From assembly GCF_040250305.1 (NCBI RefSeq), contig NZ_CP158190.1:4744001-4808000 (forward strand): a DNA stretch of 64,000 bases, in the 5' to 3' direction. Below are positions 61,978 to 64,000 of this stretch, piece after piece. Position 1 is the first letter of the stretch, and every line of letters begins with the position of its first letter. The stretch is from Peribacillus frigoritolerans (lineage in GTDB: Bacteria > Bacillota > Bacilli > Bacillales > DSM-1321). The notes under the pieces were generated by a model. That model saw only the letters and a program-made list of their open reading frames with translations, had not been told where the DNA came from and did no database searches. Made by a program: the position numbers and the translations under genes.

Positions 61978-62745
61978 TTACCTGGGTGACATTCTAATCG
62001 CCCCATCCAGTCTGATGGTTTCCCCATTCAGCATTGGATTCGTTATGATGCTTTCCGTTAGTTTAGCGTACTCTTCTGGATACCCGAGCCTTGATGGGAA
62101 TGGTACGGTTTTCCCTAATGAAGACCTAGCTTCATCAGGTAACGAATCAAACATCGGAGTATGGAATAGACCCGGTGCAATTGATACGACACGTATCCCT
62201 TTGTTGGCTAACTCCCTTGCAATCGGCAAAGTCATACCAACAATCCCTCCCTTGGAGGCACTATATGCGGCTTGTCCGATTTGCCCTTCAAAGGCAGCGA
62301 CCGAAGCTGTATTGATAATGACCCCACGCTCCCCCTCTTGGTTCGGTTCATTTTCGACCATCTTTTCCGCAGCAAGCCGGATTACGTTAAACGTACCGAC
62401 CAAATTGATTTGAACGACTTTTGAGAACGCTTTCAATTCATGTGTACCTTTTCTGCCTATGACCTTCTCTGCAATTGCAATGCCTGCACAGTTGATGACC
62501 GTATTGATGCTCCCGAATTTTTTCATCCCTTCATCCAACGCCACCGATACGCTTTCTTCACTTGTTACATCCGTTTTAATAAATAGGACTGAATCTCCCA
62601 ATTCCTGAGCCATTTTAGCGCCTTTTTCCTCAGAGAGGTCAAATATGACCGCTTTTCCGCCTTTTTTAATGATGTTTCTTACTGTCGCGGCTCCAAGACC
62701 TGAAGCTCCTCCTGTCACAACTGCAATCGTTTCTTGAATTTCCAA
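61978..62745 (-). CDS. SDR 3-hydroxyacyl-CoA dehydrogenase-like
   Basis: A 255-residue short-chain dehydrogenase resembling type 2 3-hydroxyacyl-CoA dehydrogenase: [13 protein letters not shown] cofactor loop, DLSEEKG with the NAD-selecting Asp, NCAGIA, catalytic Ser in [11 protein letters not shown] and YSASKGG. It supplies the dehydrogenation step next to acyl-CoA dehydrogenase and thiolase; a hydratase gene is not in the operon. Start most likely TTG 62745 after GGGGTG; an ATG at 62781 has no good site. Confidence 0.88.
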   Translation of the reverse strand: MEIQETIAVVTGGASGLGAATVRNIIKKGGKAVIFDLSEEKGAKMAQELGDSVLFIKTDVTSEESVSVALDEGMKKFGSINTVINCAGIAIAEKVIGRKGTHELKAFSKVVQINLVGTFNVIRLAAEKMVENEPNQEGERGVIINTASVAAFEGQIGQAAYSASKGGIVGMTLPIARELANKGIRVVSIAPGLFHTPMFDSLPDEARSSLGKTVPFPSRLGYPEEYAKLTESIITNPMLNGETIRLDGAIRMSPR

Positions 62746-62818
62746 ATCCTCACCCCATTTGTTTCTATTATATATATTCATCTTTCACTATCATCAAAAC
62801 CTATTTTCAAGATTAATT

Positions 62819-63214
62819 TCACCGCTTGCATGTTTTATCGTTCACTTTCAAGTCATGAAGGGTTTCGGTAAAGCCTTTGATTACCTGTTCAAAATCCTGC
62901 TTCAACCCATCCAGCTCTTTAATGCGTTCATTTATTTCGTTTAGCTTCTGTCCTGCAGTTTCAATCGTTTTTTCCAATTGCTTTATGCCTGTCCTATCCT
63001 TATCGAATAAAAGGACGATATCCTTTATTTCCACTAACGAAAAACCATACTTCTTACCGCGCATTATGATTTTGAGCTGTGCATATTCCTTCTTTCCATA
63101 AACCCTTTTTCCCGTTTCGGTACGCTTTGGTCTAAGCATACCAAGTTCCTCATAATATCGGAGGGTCCTTGTCGTCAATCCGAATTCTTTTGCTAAATCA
63201 GAAATGGTGTACAT
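62819..63214 (-). CDS. MerR-family regulator of the acyl-CoA operon (LiuR-like)
   Basis: A 131-residue MerR protein: winged helix MYTISDLAKEFGLTTRTLRY with RYYEELGMLRPKR, then a long dimerising coiled coil (about 75-115) and a short Cys/Lys tail. The place at the head of an acyl-CoA degradation operon resembles LiuR of branched-chain amino-acid breakdown. Start is ATG 63214, since the upstream in-frame ATG 63253 overlaps the -10 element. It probably regulates itself and the operon. Confidence 0.88.
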   Translation of the reverse strand: MYTISDLAKEFGLTTRTLRYYEELGMLRPKRTETGKRVYGKKEYAQLKIIMRGKKYGFSLVEIKDIVLLFDKDRTGIKQLEKTIETAGQKLNEINERIKELDGLKQDFEQVIKGFTETLHDLKVNDKTCKR

Positions 63215-63251
63215 GTTAAAACCACACTTTGCAAAGGGATTATTTACCTTC

Positions 63252-63282
63252 ATTTTAACATTGACGTTAACGTAAACTTCAA
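63252..63282 (-). promoter_or_regulatory. MerR-type promoter/operator with 19-bp spacer
   Basis: TTGAAG (63277-63282) and TAAAAT (63252-63257) are 19 bases apart, the spacing typical of MerR-controlled promoters. The palindrome ACGTTAACGT (within 63261-63276, TTGACGTTAACGTAAA on the plus strand) fills the spacer. Confidence 0.75.
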
Positions 63283-63324
63283 TAATTATTCACAAAATTT
63301 ATAATATATGAAACTGTATGAAAG

Positions 63325-63349
63325 ATTTAAATTGATATACTAAGGGTAT
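63325..63349 (+). promoter_or_regulatory. Candidate SigB promoter of the universal stress gene
   Basis: ATTTAA (63325-63330), 13 bases, GGGTAT (63344-63349): one mismatch to the SigB consensus GTTTAA-N12-14-GGGTAT. Confidence 0.5.
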
Positions 63350-63377
63350 ATTCTTTAAAGAAGGGAATGATCGCTCC

Positions 63378-63803
63378 ATGCTATGTTCAAAAATATTAGT
63401 TGCTTATGATGAATCCGAATTGGCACTTAAATCTTTAGAAAAAGCGATTGAATTAGGGAAGCTGGATCCCGCTATCGAAATCCAGGTGCTTCACGCTGTT
63501 ACGCTGCCAATCAAGCCAAATATATATGGCAATGCCTTTCAGGAAATTGAAGAATCCATGCTCAAGTATGGCAAGGAAGTGATTAAAAAAGCGGAAGCGC
63601 TTTTATCCGAAATACCGAATGCATCCCAAACATTTGTCGTAGAGGGTTCAGCCATCACGACTTTATTGGAACATGCAAAATCCCAGAATTGTGACCTTAT
63701 CATCATGGGCAGCCGCGGATTGAGTGGCTTCAAGGAATTCCTAGGCAGTGTGAGCCACTATATCGTTCAACATTCCCCAGTTCCTGTCTTACTGGTCAAA
63801 TAA
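63378..63803 (+). CDS. Universal stress protein (UspA family)
   Basis: A 141-residue single UspA domain with the ATP-binding signature GSRGLSGFKEFLGSVSHYIVQHSPVPVLLV (G-x2-G-x9-G-S, about 112-141) and the conserved start ILVAYDESELALKSLEKA. Role in stress survival; nucleotide binding likely. The upstream SigB-like promoter would fit general stress control. Confidence 0.92.
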   Translation: MLCSKILVAYDESELALKSLEKAIELGKLDPAIEIQVLHAVTLPIKPNIYGNAFQEIEESMLKYGKEVIKKAEALLSEIPNASQTFVVEGSAITTLLEHAKSQNCDLIIMGSRGLSGFKEFLGSVSHYIVQHSPVPVLLVK

Positions 63804-63956
63804 AATACTCTTTATAGCCAGCCCTTTCCTAGGCTGGGTTCCCCTTGGAATCCAGCTTATTTATGCGTGCATGAACTCCAAACTTATCATGTTTTACAAA
63901 CACTTCCGTTTGCAGGTAAAATGAAACTAATTTAAACGAGGATAACAGGTGACGCA

Positions 63957-64000
63957 ATGGATATTAAACATTTGCAATACTTTATAGAGGTAACCAATTT
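63957..64000 (+). CDS. LysR-family regulator, 5' end only
   Basis: Fifteen codons (MDIKHLQYFIEVTNF) at the window edge match the start of LysR-type regulators, where the first helix leads into the DNA-binding domain. ATG 63957 after AGGTGA. The rest lies outside. Confidence 0.75.
   Translation, partial: MDIKHLQYFIEVTN

Overview
The window looks like chromosome of a spore-forming Bacillaceae bacterium, probably Bacillus/Peribacillus. It carries spore proteins (gamma-type SASP, SspK), strong AGGAGG ribosome binding sites with frequent TTG/GTG starts, an rRNA-tRNA operon resembling B. subtilis rrnD-trnD, and gene order like the B. subtilis yfhD-to-ygxA interval. Calls come from reading the sequence and from remembered family features; no database search was possible.

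Bases 1-15,680 form an accessory island. It holds a type I restriction-modification locus (hsdR, a small unknown gene, hsdM, hsdS), a serine recombinase with a possible res site, a decayed gene, and a Pycsar-like anti-phage cassette. The cassette has a membrane effector on one strand and, divergently, two tandem class III nucleotide cyclases. Beyond it lie a possible replication protein next to C/G hairpins, a GIY-YIG protein, a tRNA-Arg 3' fragment and a tyrosine integrase. The island abuts the last tRNA gene (Leu-CAA) of the tRNA cluster. Its far end lies outside the window. The Pycsar-like cassette is the most interesting system here: two adjacent cyclases, one with a long coiled-coil and helical C-terminal extension, serve one putative effector.

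Bases 15,740-22,310 hold one rRNA operon on the minus strand: two promoters, 16S, 23S, 5S, then 15 tRNA genes (Asn, Ser, Glu, Val, fMet, Asp, Phe, Thr, Tyr, Trp, His, Gln, Gly, Cys, Leu).

Bases 22,300-57,500 are core genome. They include ygxA, ygzB, perR with a PerR box, a 2-hydroxyacid dehydrogenase, an aminopeptidase, bcp and an ion channel. A cobalamin riboswitch with terminator controls metE. Further on are a thioesterase, an ABC exporter, gsaB, a solitary glutamate synthase large-subunit-like gene and a ygaE-like membrane protein. A MarR-flanked multidrug efflux operon and an EamA transporter with a structured leader follow. The stretch ends with the ygaD-ygaC-ygaB-sspE-fabL-yfhS-mutY-yfhP-yfhJ-sspK-yfhH-recX-yfhF-yfhE-yfhD block.

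Bases 57,500-64,000 start with a gene-free stretch holding a dense cluster of DnaA-box-like sequences. Then comes a five-gene minus-strand fatty or branched-chain acyl-CoA degradation operon (MerR regulator, SDR, acyl-CoA dehydrogenase, thiolase, acyl-CoA synthetase). It appears to be driven by a MerR-type promoter with a 19-bp spacer. A universal stress protein gene with a SigB-like promoter and the first codons of a LysR-type regulator end the window.
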